35,409 bases of DNA from positions 1 through 35,409 of the forward strand of contig JBDLRN010000088.1 of NCBI GenBank assembly GCA_039800005.1. Direction: 5' to 3'. Origin of the DNA: Casp-actino8 sp039800005 (lineage in GTDB: Bacteria; Actinomycetota; Acidimicrobiia; Acidimicrobiales; Ilumatobacteraceae). How positions within the stretch are numbered: position 1 is the stretch's first letter; each line of letters opens with the position of its first letter. A program made the position numbers and the translations under genes. Below are positions 16,892 through 24,266 of the stretch, one piece after another. The notes under the pieces are model-generated. The model searched no databases. It worked only from the letters and a program-made list of their open reading frames with translations, and was not told where the DNA came from.

Positions 16892-17952
16892 GCCTCACGC
16901 GCTACGCGATCTCGCGCGACGATCTCACCTCGGTGCTGGCCGATCAACCGCGTTTTCGCGTCGACCAGGTGTGGAAGGGCCTCTTCGACGAACTGGCGAC
17001 GCCGGCCGAGATGACCAATCTGCCCAAGGATCTGCGGGCCCGACTCGACGCCGATCTCCCGCTCGCCCTCGAACCGGTCACCGAGACCTCGAGTGATCGA
17101 GGCGACACCATCAAGTTCCTCTGGGAACTCGACGGGGGCAGTCGCATCGAAACCGTTCTGATGCTGTACAGCGATCGGGCCACGGTGTGCGTGAGCACCC
17201 AGGCCGGTTGCGCCATGGCCTGCGGCTTCTGCGCCACCGGACAGGCCGGATTCACCCGCCACCTGACCGACGGTGAGATCGTCGAACAAGTGGTGCGGGC
17301 GTCGCGTCGGGCCAAGGACATGGGTCGCCGTGTCAGCAACGTGGTGTACATGGGCATGGGCGAACCCCTCGCCAACGAGGAGCCGGTGTGGCGTTCGCTG
17401 GTTCGCCTGCACGACGACTGCGGCCTCTCCGCACGTCATCTCACGGTGAGCACCGTGGGCATCGTGCCCGGTATCCGCAAGCTCGCCACTCGTCCGCTAC
17501 CGGTCAACCTCGCCGTGAGTCTGCACGCCGCCAACGACGCGCTCCGCGACGCGTTGGTGCCCATCAACAAGCGCTACCCGATCGCCGACCTCATGGCGGC
17601 CTGCGGCGACTACCTCGACGCCAAGGGCCGCCGGGTGAGTTTCGAGTGGGCCATGATCGATCAGGTGAACGATCGGCCGAGCGACGCGGTCGAGTTGGCC
17701 GCTCTGTGTCGTTCGTTGCGCCTGCCGGCCCACGTGAATCTCATTCCGCTCAACCCCACCCCGGGCTATCCGGTACGCGGTTCGAGCCGCAAGCACGTAC
17801 ACGACTTCCGCGACCAATTGGAATCGATGGGTGTGAACGCGACCGTGCGTCAGAACCGCGGTACCGAGATCGCGGCCGCCTGCGGACAACTCGCCGCTGG
17901 CCAGCCGGTCCGTATCACGCGGGATCCCGGTGCTCCGGAAGCAGATGATTAG
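16888..17952 (+). CDS. rlmN: 23S rRNA A2503 / tRNA A37 methyltransferase, radical SAM
   Basis: A 354-residue radical SAM enzyme that C2-methylates adenosine 2503 of 23S rRNA and A37 of some tRNAs. The CxxxCxxC cluster motif is CAMACGFC, Cys108, 112 and 115. The second catalytic cysteine, which carries the methyl group, is Cys332 in RGTEIAAACGQL. IPLNPTPGYPV, YMGMGEPLAN and VSLHAAND are family blocks. The last stretch after Cys332 is about 22 residues. It is the third gene of mshD > pepF > rlmN and overlaps the end of the opposing DUF6285 gene by 38 bp. Confidence 0.96.
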   Translation: MSLTRYAISRDDLTSVLADQPRFRVDQVWKGLFDELATPAEMTNLPKDLRARLDADLPLALEPVTETSSDRGDTIKFLWELDGGSRIETVLMLYSDRATVCVSTQAGCAMACGFCATGQAGFTRHLTDGEIVEQVVRASRRAKDMGRRVSNVVYMGMGEPLANEEPVWRSLVRLHDDCGLSARHLTVSTVGIVPGIRKLATRPLPVNLAVSLHAANDALRDALVPINKRYPIADLMAACGDYLDAKGRRVSFEWAMIDQVNDRPSDAVELAALCRSLRLPAHVNLIPLNPTPGYPVRGSSRKHVHDFRDQLESMGVNATVRQNRGTEIAAACGQLAAGQPVRITRDPGAPEADD

Positions 17953-18277
17953 GGTTCGCCACCGTCAACTTGGCGATCACGTCGGCCCGTACCGCGCTCA
18001 CCACATCGGCCAGCCGGTCGTCGAGACGCGCATGACGAATCGCATCGGCCAGTTCGGCGTCGGATTCGACTCCCAGAGCGCGTAGGCGCGCGTCGTGCGC
18101 CGGGGTCTGCTCGGGAGCGAGATCGAGTTCGCGTTCGACCATCGCCAGCACGTTGATGGCCACTCGGGTGTGGAACTGCACCCGACCGGTGGTGGTGGCC
18201 AGGACGTCGCGCTCCAGCCATTCGCGCACCGACTCGACGAGTTGCTGCGCACTCGGGACGTCGTGCAGTTCGCTCAT
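17915..18277 (-). CDS. DUF6285-type small protein paired with a kinase
   Basis: A 120-residue protein. SAQQLVESVREWLERDVL followed by RVQFHTRVAINVLAMVEREL is the pattern I associate with DUF6285, a family commonly encoded directly after an APH-type phosphotransferase, as here. Its molecular role is not known to me. The ATG at 18277 overlaps the kinase stop as ATGA, which argues that the two products act together. The upstream in-frame GTG region would overlap the kinase and is less likely. Confidence 0.75.
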   Translation of the reverse strand: MSELHDVPSAQQLVESVREWLERDVLATTTGRVQFHTRVAINVLAMVERELDLAPEQTPAHDARLRALGVESDAELADAIRHARLDDRLADVVSAVRADVIAKLTVANPNHLLPEHRDPA

Positions 18278-19269
18278 GACCGGGCTCCGATCGAATCCCA
18301 CCGTCCGTCGAGGGCGAGGAAGAGGTCGTACTCGTTCTCACACACACGTCGTCCGATGGCGGCCAGTTCGTGACTCCGTGACACACCGGTGAGATGGGCG
18401 CTCGTCTGCAACATGCACATGACGCCCCACTTCAAGGTTCCGAGCACTTCCCACCAGCGCACGACGTCGCGGTCGACCAGGAGTCCGCTCGCCTCTTGAT
18501 ACGCACGTATCAACTCGTCGTACTCGCCCACCCCAGCCACCGGTCGTGACGAACCGAACCGCCACGCCCGCACGCAGAGCCAACCGAGATCCTCCATCGG
18601 ATCGCCCACGTGCGCCAGCTCCCAGTCGAGGACGGCGCGCAGTCCGTCAGGTCCGACCATCACGTTGCCGAGTCGGAAGTCCCCGTGGACGAGAGTGCGA
18701 CGAGTCGAGGTGGGCCGATTCGACTCCAACCATCGGAAGGCCAATTCGAACGTGGGATGAGCCTGACCGAGCCGTTCGTTCAGATCGTCGAGAGTCGCTC
18801 GATACTGCGCGACCTGGTCGACGGTCGGCAGTCCGTCGATGGTCGACGGATCGATGGTGTGGAGAGCGGCGAGCGATCGCGCCATGTCGGCCACCAGCAC
18901 CCCACGAGCGTGGGCGAACTCCTCGTCGCGCAGGATCTTGCGGGCGATGGTCTCGCCGTCGACGTGCTGGAGGATCATGTAGGACGCGTCGACCGGGTTG
19001 TCGGGATCGTTCACCGATCCGCTGGCGACCAGTTCGGGCACGCGTACTCCAGCGGCGAAAGCGGCTCGCAACACGTCGGCCTCCACGCGCATCTCCCGCA
19101 CGTCGCCGGCCCGTTGCCGCTGCAGAACGTAGGTGTGACCGTCGGCCCGGAACTTCCAGGTCTCACGCGAGGCCCCGCCACTCAGCCGGGTGACATCGGT
19201 GACCTCGGCCGCCCGCAGGACGTGAGCGAGAGCATCGGCGAGTTCGGTCACCGCCGTAGGTTCGCACAC
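18274..19269 (-). CDS. APH-family phosphotransferase (ACAD10-like)
   Basis: A 331-residue kinase-fold protein. The catalytic loop is VHGDFRLGN (194-202) with Asp197, and the metal-binding Asp215 is in VLDWELAHVGDP. RLSGGASRETWKF is the glycine-rich nucleotide loop. The C-terminal WWEVLGTLKWGVMC block resembles ACAD10/11-type kinases, which phosphorylate hydroxy-acyl substrates for later dehydration; other APH members act on aminoglycosides or choline. The GTG start at 19269 lies 3 bp after the M23 peptidase stop, so it is probably co-transcribed with it. I see no reason to call it an antibiotic resistance gene. Confidence 0.82.
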   Translation of the reverse strand: MCEPTAVTELADALAHVLRAAEVTDVTRLSGGASRETWKFRADGHTYVLQRQRAGDVREMRVEADVLRAAFAAGVRVPELVASGSVNDPDNPVDASYMILQHVDGETIARKILRDEEFAHARGVLVADMARSLAALHTIDPSTIDGLPTVDQVAQYRATLDDLNERLGQAHPTFELAFRWLESNRPTSTRRTLVHGDFRLGNVMVGPDGLRAVLDWELAHVGDPMEDLGWLCVRAWRFGSSRPVAGVGEYDELIRAYQEASGLLVDRDVVRWWEVLGTLKWGVMCMLQTSAHLTGVSRSHELAAIGRRVCENEYDLFLALDGRWDSIGARS

Positions 19270-19272
19270 CGA

Positions 19273-20397
19273 CTAGCAGGCGGCACGAACCGACGGGTAC
19301 GGGTTGACGGCCCGACCGCCGTTGGGACGGATCTCGAAGTGCAGGTGAGGGGTGCCCGAGGCGTTGCCGGTGTCGCCGGCGTAACCGATGACCTCACCTC
19401 GTTCGACGAACCGGCTGGGGCCTTCCCACGAACTCAGGTGGGCGTAGAAATATGTGTTGCCGTTGTTGCCGTAGATGTGCGACGAGGTGCCGCCCAGGCT
19501 GAACGTCGCCTGGCGCAGGCGTCCGGACACCACGGCCACCAGCGGAGTGCCGGTGGGCAGCAGAACGTCGACTCCCTCGTGACGGCGCCCGCCACTTCGA
19601 GGGGCACCCCAGGTGTCGCCGAAGGCAGCCGAGCCGCGGAACGGACAGATGATGGAACGATCCATGTAGATGCCGTTGTCGAGGAATCCGGCGCTACCAC
19701 CACCGCCGCCGCCTCCGCCGTCACCCGACGAGGCCATGGCCGCGGAGAGGGCGGCCTGCCGCTGCGCTTCGAGGATGGCTCGCACGCGCTCGTTCTCGAG
19801 ACGTTCGGCTTCGATCTCCTGCAGACGCTTCAACTCGGCTTCGGCGGCAACTTTGGCGTTGCCGTACTCCTCGATGGCCTGCTCGGTGGACGCCTTGGCC
19901 TTGCTCAGTTGCTTGCGCTTGTTGGCCAGTTCGGTGGCGATGGCGTCGTACTCGTCGAGGGTCGACTGCGACGTGTCGGTGGCGATCGAGAGCAGCACGT
20001 CCATCTGCGCCTGTTCACTCGGTCCGTCGAGACCCGAGAGCAACGGAATGCTCGATCCGCCCGAGACGAAGCGCTGGACGGCGAGCTCCTCGACGTCGAT
20101 CTGCAACTGCGAGGCGACCGCCTCGAGTTCGGCCACCTGCACCACCAGGTTCTGCTCTTCGATGGTGAGCGCGTCGAGGCGGGACTCGGCGTCGAACATC
20201 GCCGATGCCGCGCGGTCGGCGCGATCACGAGCGGCTTGGATCTCGGCTGCCGCGCGTTGCGCAGCCGACTCGTCGGCCGAAGCGGCGTCGATGGAGGCGA
20301 CGGTGCCGACGAGAACGAGTGCCACGATGGCGACTCCCATGCGCGACCGTCGTGCTCCGCGCACGCTTCGCAGGTGTTCTCGACCCTTCCCCGACAT
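19273..20397 (-). CDS. Secreted M23 (LytM) peptidase with coiled coil
   Basis: A 374-residue exported cell-wall protein. The N-terminus has a basic stretch followed by the hydrophobic segment GVAIVALVLVGTVASIDAASA (21-41), a signal peptide or anchor. Residues 44-215 are a long Ala/Glu/Gln-rich coiled coil, like EnvC or the actinobacterial partners of FtsEX. A run of eight glycines (227-234) links it to the LytM domain. Zinc and catalytic residues are intact: His273 and Asp277 in RRHEGVDVLLP, His320 in FYAHLSS, His351 and His353 in HLHFE. It should cut peptidoglycan or regulate amidases. The ATG at 20397 has TACCCT 7 nt upstream; a TTG at 20415 is rejected. The last residue is Cys. Confidence 0.9.
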   Translation of the reverse strand: MSGKGREHLRSVRGARRSRMGVAIVALVLVGTVASIDAASADESAAQRAAAEIQAARDRADRAASAMFDAESRLDALTIEEQNLVVQVAELEAVASQLQIDVEELAVQRFVSGGSSIPLLSGLDGPSEQAQMDVLLSIATDTSQSTLDEYDAIATELANKRKQLSKAKASTEQAIEEYGNAKVAAEAELKRLQEIEAERLENERVRAILEAQRQAALSAAMASSGDGGGGGGGGSAGFLDNGIYMDRSIICPFRGSAAFGDTWGAPRSGGRRHEGVDVLLPTGTPLVAVVSGRLRQATFSLGGTSSHIYGNNGNTYFYAHLSSWEGPSRFVERGEVIGYAGDTGNASGTPHLHFEIRPNGGRAVNPYPSVRAAC

Positions 20398-20404
20398 CGG
20401 AGTC

Positions 20405-20410
20405 AGGGTA
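20405..20410 (-). promoter_or_regulatory. -10 box of the M23 peptidase gene, leaderless geometry
   Basis: TACCCT on the minus strand, 7 nt before the ATG at 20397. It probably serves the M23 > APH > DUF6285 unit. Confidence 0.5.
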
Positions 20411-20445
20411 CCCAACCAGGTCTTTCTGTTACCGTCACTCCCCGC

Positions 20446-21237
20446 ATGTCCGCGATGCCCGCCCTCGACCTGCAGGACATCTCGGTCGTACGTGACGCAC
20501 GGCTCATCCTCGATGCGGTGTCACTGCGCGTCGAGCCCGATCAGCGATGGTTGGTTCTCGGCGCCAACGGATCGGGAAAGACGACTCTCGTGCGCATCGC
20601 CGCGATGTACGACCACCCCACGCGGGGTGTGGTGTCGGTGATGGGTGAAACGCTCGGCTCGACCGACGTGCGCGAACTCCGTCGGCGAATCGGATACGTG
20701 TCGGCGTCGTTCGCCGGCGAGTTGCGACCGGCTCTCCCGGCTCGCGACGTGGTGATGACGGCGCGCCACGCCGCTCTCGAACCGTGGTGGCATCGCTACG
20801 TCGACGACGATCGCCGACGAGCCGTCGAGTGTCTCGATCGCATGCGAGTGGCTCAGTTGGCCGACCGCACTTTCGGGTCGCTCTCGTCGGGCGAGCAACA
20901 GCGCGTGTTGTTGGCCCGATCGCTGATGAACGACCCCGGCGTGGTGCTGCTCGACGAACCGAGCGCCCGGCTCGATCTGGGTGGCCGCGAACAGCTTGTC
21001 GGGGCCTTGGCCGAGATCGTCGACGATCCAACGGCACCGGCTCTCGTGTTGGTGACCCATCATCTCGACGAAGTGCCGCCCGGTATGACACACGCGCTTC
21101 TGTTGCGCCAGGGTCGGGTTCTGATTGCGGGAGCGTTCGACGACGTGGTGACGGCCGCGAATCTGTCGGAGTGTTTCGGCCTCGCTCTGCGTGTCGACCG
21201 ACGGCCCAACGGTCGACTGTCGGCATTCGCCGAGTGA
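20446..21237 (+). CDS. ABC transporter ATP-binding protein, single gene
   Basis: A 263-residue ATPase with Walker A GANGSGKTT (39-47), signature LSSGEQQR (146-153), Walker B VVLLDEP (166-172) and a switch His in VTHHLDEV. The His-His before the Asp and the EVPPGMTHALLL block resemble the ModF/YlmA-like group. No permease or binding protein is adjacent, so the partner and substrate are unknown. A TACCGT box at 20430-20435 lies 10 nt before the ATG, a little further than at other leaderless starts; an ATG three codons on is also possible. Confidence 0.88.
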   Translation: MSAMPALDLQDISVVRDARLILDAVSLRVEPDQRWLVLGANGSGKTTLVRIAAMYDHPTRGVVSVMGETLGSTDVRELRRRIGYVSASFAGELRPALPARDVVMTARHAALEPWWHRYVDDDRRRAVECLDRMRVAQLADRTFGSLSSGEQQRVLLARSLMNDPGVVLLDEPSARLDLGGREQLVGALAEIVDDPTAPALVLVTHHLDEVPPGMTHALLLRQGRVLIAGAFDDVVTAANLSECFGLALRVDRRPNGRLSAFAE

Positions 21238-21243
21238 TCGTGT

Positions 21244-21669
21244 TCAGCCGGCCAACAGCGCCTCGAGGCGCCGTTTGCTCGCCTCGATCTCGTCGTGCAG
21301 AACCTTCTCGACCACGCTCGTCCACAAGCGGCCGCCGTAACTGAGACTCATGACGAGTCTCGTGCGGTCGGGGCCGTCGGCTTCCACGTTCACGTCGAGG
21401 ATCCATTCACCGTGTGATCGTCCGTCGTTCTCGCGCCGTTCGAATCGCACCTGATGCGGTGACTCACGTACGACGCGAGCCATGGTGAGCTTCTTCGAGC
21501 GAGCGAGCGGGCCGATGCGGGCCCGCAACTGCACGCTCCACGTGTCGTCGCCGAGCGATTCGGCCGAGTGCACGAGACCGGTCCAACTCGGATAGCGGCC
21601 GAGGTCGTCGACGACGGCGAACACCTCGTCGCACGACGCCGCCAGAGAATGATCGACAACGAGACGCAC
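21244..21669 (-). CDS. SRPBCC (START/polyketide cyclase-like) protein
   Basis: A 141-residue protein with the helix-grip pattern: VDHSLAASCDEVFAVVDDLGRYPSWTGLV at the start, VRFERRENDGRSHGEWILDV mid-way, and a long C-terminal helix (VVEKVLHDEIEASKRRLEALL). Such proteins bind a hydrophobic ligand in a cavity; some are cyclases, others ligand carriers. No catalytic residues can be assigned. The GTG start at 21669 is 14 bp after the DUF3499-like gene, so it is the second gene of that unit. It converges on the ABC ATPase with 6 bp between stops. Confidence 0.8.
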   Translation of the reverse strand: MRLVVDHSLAASCDEVFAVVDDLGRYPSWTGLVHSAESLGDDTWSVQLRARIGPLARSKKLTMARVVRESPHQVRFERRENDGRSHGEWILDVNVEADGPDRTRLVMSLSYGGRLWTSVVEKVLHDEIEASKRRLEALLAG

Positions 21670-21683
21670 GGCAGGATCCCGGA

Positions 21684-22418
21684 TCAGCCGTTACGCCGGC
21701 CGTTGTGGCGGGAGCGAAAGGCATCCCGCAACATCGAGCCGGTGGCGTTCAATTGGCCGTCGAGGTCGTCGTCGGGGTCGAAGTAGGGCTCCCACGCGCG
21801 CGTGACGTCACCACTCGGGTCGACGGAGGGTTCGGGACCCACCACGACATTCGCGGCTCGCAGCGGCGTCGGATCAGCGACCGGTTCGGGAGCGGGCACG
21901 TCGATCACAGGCGCCTCGACCACGGGCTCCTCGACCACAGCCTCCACGACCACGGGCTCTTCGATCACGGGCTCTTCGATCACGGGCTCTTCGATCAGCA
22001 CCTCATCGATCACTGTCTCCGTGATCATGGGTGTCTCGGGGACCGGAGCGGGTGACTCGACGACGGGGGATGCGGCCGGCGACGAGTTCTCGGCGAACAG
22101 ACTCGGCCGGGGCAGGTCCCGAACCTTGTCCTTGCGGGACCGCGGCGCCGTGTCGCGCACGACGGAGAGGTTGGGTTGCGGCCGGAACAATCGCGGCGCC
22201 GACTCGCGTCGGTCGTCGACCATCCACCCTCGCGGTGGAGCGAGCCGTTCGCCGTGCTGGCGACACACGTAGCCCATGATCTCCCGCTCGCGGGCCGCCG
22301 AGACATCGGCTCGGAAGGTGTCGATCCAAAGGGTCAGCGATCCGTCCTGACCGGGCACCGTGCCGTAGACGACGGCCACGTCGCGACCGCATCCGATCCG
22401 TTCACACGTGTGCCGCAC
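21684..22418 (-). CDS. DUF3499-like protein with an acidic repeat tail
   Basis: A 244-residue protein. The N-terminal 70 residues (RHTCERIGCGRDVAVVYG through YVCRQHGERLAPPRGWMV) resemble the small actinobacterial DUF3499 family: a Cys-x4-Cys pair, a beta-rich middle, then C-x-x-H and PRGW, which look like zinc ligands. The rest is low-complexity: an acidic, proline- and valine-rich repeat region followed by a polar C-terminus ending in a basic patch (RDAFRSRHNGRRNG). The usual family member is about 100-130 residues, so the tail is an addition. I chose the GTG at 22418, preceded by TACTCT at 7 nt; longer upstream starts lack support. Function unknown. Confidence 0.7.
   Translation of the reverse strand: MRHTCERIGCGRDVAVVYGTVPGQDGSLTLWIDTFRADVSAAREREIMGYVCRQHGERLAPPRGWMVDDRRESAPRLFRPQPNLSVVRDTAPRSRKDKVRDLPRPSLFAENSSPAASPVVESPAPVPETPMITETVIDEVLIEEPVIEEPVIEEPVVVEAVVEEPVVEAPVIDVPAPEPVADPTPLRAANVVVGPEPSVDPSGDVTRAWEPYFDPDDDLDGQLNATGSMLRDAFRSRHNGRRNG
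21901..22020 (-). repeat. 15-bp tandem repeat coding for E-E-P-V-I/V units
   Basis: Inside the DUF3499-like gene. About eight imperfect 15-bp units encode five-residue repeats of the form PVIEE or PVVEE. Three central units (cgggctcttcgatca on the plus strand) are nearly identical, so the number of units may vary by slippage. Confidence 0.75.
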
Positions 22419-22425
22419 GCTCGAC

Positions 22426-22431
22426 AGAGTA
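22426..22431 (-). promoter_or_regulatory. -10 box of the DUF3499-like gene, leaderless geometry
   Basis: TACTCT on the minus strand, 7 nt before the GTG at 22418. It decides the start of this gene. Confidence 0.5.
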
Positions 22432-22494
22432 CTGATCACCGATCCAGGTGGGTACGACCCTCGACCACCGCCCAACCACCGGGTCCGACGGCCG

Positions 22495-22529
22495 CAAAAC
22501 AGAACCGCCCGGTCTCGCGACCGGGCGGT
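22495..22529 (-). terminator. Intrinsic terminator after tRNA-Val
   Basis: On the minus strand ACCGCCCGGT, a six-base loop, then ACCGGGCGGT: a perfect 10-bp stem. It is followed by TCTGTTTT. It begins 5 nt after the tRNA CCA end. Confidence 0.85.
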
Positions 22530-22533
22530 GAAC

Positions 22534-22610
22534 TGGTGGGCGATACCGGGCTCGAACCGATGACCTCTACGGTGTGAACGTAGCGCTCTAGCCGACTGAG
22601 CTAATCGCCC
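22534..22610 (-). tRNA. tRNA-Val, anticodon CAC
   Basis: A 77-nt gene with CCA encoded. The acceptor stem GGGCGAT pairs with ATCGCCC, the D arm has GCTC...GAGC, the anticodon stem CTACG/CGTAG closes the loop TTCACAC (anticodon CAC, reading GUG), and the T arm has TTCGAGC. It lies 29 bp downstream of the J-domain gene on the same strand and is followed by an intrinsic terminator. Confidence 0.95.
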
Positions 22611-22639
22611 CAGCGAGACGCCACGCTACCAACGGCTGG

Positions 22640-23230
22640 TCACCGGACCACCACGCACACCTTGCCCATCCCCTGGCGGTCCCGATACCCCATCCGACCG
22701 CCCGAGCACACCCCGTCGAAGGGCACGATCTCGGCCACCTCGGCTTCCTGCAAACCGTCGCAGGCCACCTCGAAAGCCTCGCCCCGCGAGTCGTCGAGAT
22801 CGACGCACGAGCCCACCTGGATCAAATTGTCGATCGGGGCCGGACCACTCTCACCGGTGAGCGCACCGAGAATCAGAATCGCCGCCGTGGCCAACACCAC
22901 GAGCGACACCACGAAACGCCACGGAAACCGAGCCGGAGCCAGATCGGACGGGCGAACCGTCGACGACGACCGTTGCGTATCGTGCCGAAGAGATGAGGAC
23001 TGCCGCAACGTGGGCGTGTCGACCCCCACGCGCAGATCGGCGTCGTAACGCGCCCGGCGGGCCGGATCCGACAACACGGTCCACGCTTCGTTGATGCCCG
23101 CCATCTCGGGCGACGGACGACCACCACGCGCATCGGGATGATGACGGCGTGCGAGCGCACGATACGCCGAGCGGATCTCCGCTTGGGTCGCGTGCGGTGG
23201 CACGCCGAGTCGTTCGTAATAGGCGCCGAT
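22640..23230 (-). CDS. Membrane J-domain protein with extracytoplasmic C-terminus, probable ATC start
   Basis: About 196 residues. Residues 4-65 are a J domain: YYERLGVPPHATQAEIRSAY, the HPD motif at 31-33, then INEAWTVLSDPARRARYDA. This contacts an Hsp70. After a polar linker comes one membrane helix, FVVSLVVLATAAILILGAL (about 104-122), then a small outer domain with four cysteines (GSCVDLDD, EVACDG, DGVCSGG, GKVCVVVR) that resembles LppU-like or septum-formation-type domains. G/F-rich and zinc-finger DnaJ regions are absent. No ATG, GTG or TTG precedes the J domain closely. TAGCCT lies 7 nt before an ATC codon at 23230, exactly where a leaderless start is expected. The first in-frame GTG would remove half of helix I. 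A CTG further upstream is the alternative. Confidence 0.78.
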   Translation of the reverse strand: MGAYYERLGVPPHATQAEIRSAYRALARRHHPDARGGRPSPEMAGINEAWTVLSDPARRARYDADLRVGVDTPTLRQSSSLRHDTQRSSSTVRPSDLAPARFPWRFVVSLVVLATAAILILGALTGESGPAPIDNLIQVGSCVDLDDSRGEAFEVACDGLQEAEVAEIVPFDGVCSGGRMGYRDRQGMGKVCVVVR

Positions 23231-23237
23231 GACGGCG

Positions 23238-23243
23238 AGGCTA
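23238..23243 (-). promoter_or_regulatory. -10 box of the J-domain gene
   Basis: TAGCCT on the minus strand, the same hexamer as at hisC. The spacing of 7 nt puts the 5' end at an ATC codon (23230) instead of ATG or GTG. Confidence 0.5.
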
Positions 23244-23268
23244 ACGCCGACCCTGTTCGGTGGCCCGA

Positions 23269-24216
23269 TCAGTATCCGAGTTGCGGGTCGACCGGGCCCA
23301 CCAATTCCTGGCCGTCGATCCAACGACGAACGTTGTTGGTGATGCGTTCGCTGAGCAACGGCACTGCCATGTCGGGCGTGTTGCCCACGTGCGGTGTGAC
23401 GAGGCAGTTCGGGAGCGACCACAACGGATGATCGGCCGGCAACGGTTCGGGGTCGGTCACGTCGAGAGCAGCACCGCCGATCACACCGTTGGACAACGCC
23501 CACACCAGATCGTCGGTCACCACCTGCTTGCCCCGCGCCACGTTCACCAGCCACGCGTGCGACTCCATCGACTCGAACTCGCTACGTCCGATCATTCCCT
23601 CGGTGTCGGGTGTGAGCGGCAGGGCCAGGAACACGACGTCGGCGCCCGGGAGAGCGTCCACGTAACGATCGCTCTCGAGCACCACGTCGACCCCGTCCAT
23701 GTCGGTCACCCGATGACGCACCACCGTGATGTGGCAGTCGAACGGCTCGAGCAAGCGCACGATCTCCTCGGTGATACCGCCGCCCCCGAGGATGGTGACC
23801 CGCGCGCCGATGAGATTGCGACCCACCGGACCCGACCATTGAGAGGTACGCGAGTAGTGCACGAGACCGCGCAAACCGGCCAGCGCCATCGACACCGCCA
23901 TCTCGGCCACCGGCTCGGCGTACACGCCCTTGCCGCACGTCCAGAGACGATCATCGTCGATGAGATGGGTGAACTCCTCCACTCCCGCGAAGGGCAACTG
24001 GATCCACTCCAGATGATCGTTCTTCTCCAACACGTCAGCGAGCCCCTGCGGATCACGCGCCGCTCCCCACACCAGTGCGGTGGTCTCGCTCACGTCGACG
24101 ATCTCGCCACCACCGGCGATCACCGCCTCACGCATCCATTCGGGAGTGCGATCGGGCAGCACCGCGATGCGCGGCGAGCCGGTACTTGGAGGCAGTGAAC
24201 TACGGGATGTCGACAT
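23269..24216 (-). CDS. D-2-hydroxyacid dehydrogenase family protein
   Basis: A 315-residue NAD(P)-dependent oxidoreductase of the D-isomer-specific 2-hydroxyacid dehydrogenase family. Catalytic residues Arg228 (VNVARGKQV), Glu257 (DVTDPEPLP) and His276 (VTPHVGNT) are in place. The nucleotide loop is ILGGGGITEEI (142-152), in which the last Gly of the usual GxGxxG is replaced by Thr149. The substrate is not predictable; relatives act on glyoxylate, hydroxypyruvate or phosphoglycerate. The ATG at 24216 is chosen; TAGCGT lies 9 nt before it, slightly outside the common spacing. It diverges from the sulfatase gene (50 bp). Confidence 0.87.
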   Translation of the reverse strand: MSTSRSSLPPSTGSPRIAVLPDRTPEWMREAVIAGGGEIVDVSETTALVWGAARDPQGLADVLEKNDHLEWIQLPFAGVEEFTHLIDDDRLWTCGKGVYAEPVAEMAVSMALAGLRGLVHYSRTSQWSGPVGRNLIGARVTILGGGGITEEIVRLLEPFDCHITVVRHRVTDMDGVDVVLESDRYVDALPGADVVFLALPLTPDTEGMIGRSEFESMESHAWLVNVARGKQVVTDDLVWALSNGVIGGAALDVTDPEPLPADHPLWSLPNCLVTPHVGNTPDMAVPLLSERITNNVRRWIDGQELVGPVDPQLGY

Positions 24217-24254
24217 GGCCCCCACACGCTAGTCGGCCCTTCGGGACGACGATC

Positions 24255-24260
24255 TAGTCT
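24255..24260 (+). promoter_or_regulatory. -10 box of the sulfatase gene, leaderless geometry
   Basis: TAGTCT, 6 nt before the GTG at 24267. Confidence 0.55.
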
Positions 24261-24266
24261 GCGATC

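Noticed and set aside
18274..19269. Aminoglycoside resistance gene
   Set aside because: The APH fold is present, but the C-terminal block and DUF6285 partner match housekeeping ACAD10-like kinases, and nothing suggests a resistance island.
20398..20415. TTG start for the M23 peptidase
   Set aside because: It would add six residues overlapping the -10 box at 20405-20410. The ATG at 20397 has the proper distance to this box.
18610..20445. A 612-codon in-frame extension upstream of the ABC ATPase
   Set aside because: It runs antisense through the kinase and M23 peptidase genes, which have full motif support. The ATPase begins at the ATG at 20446.
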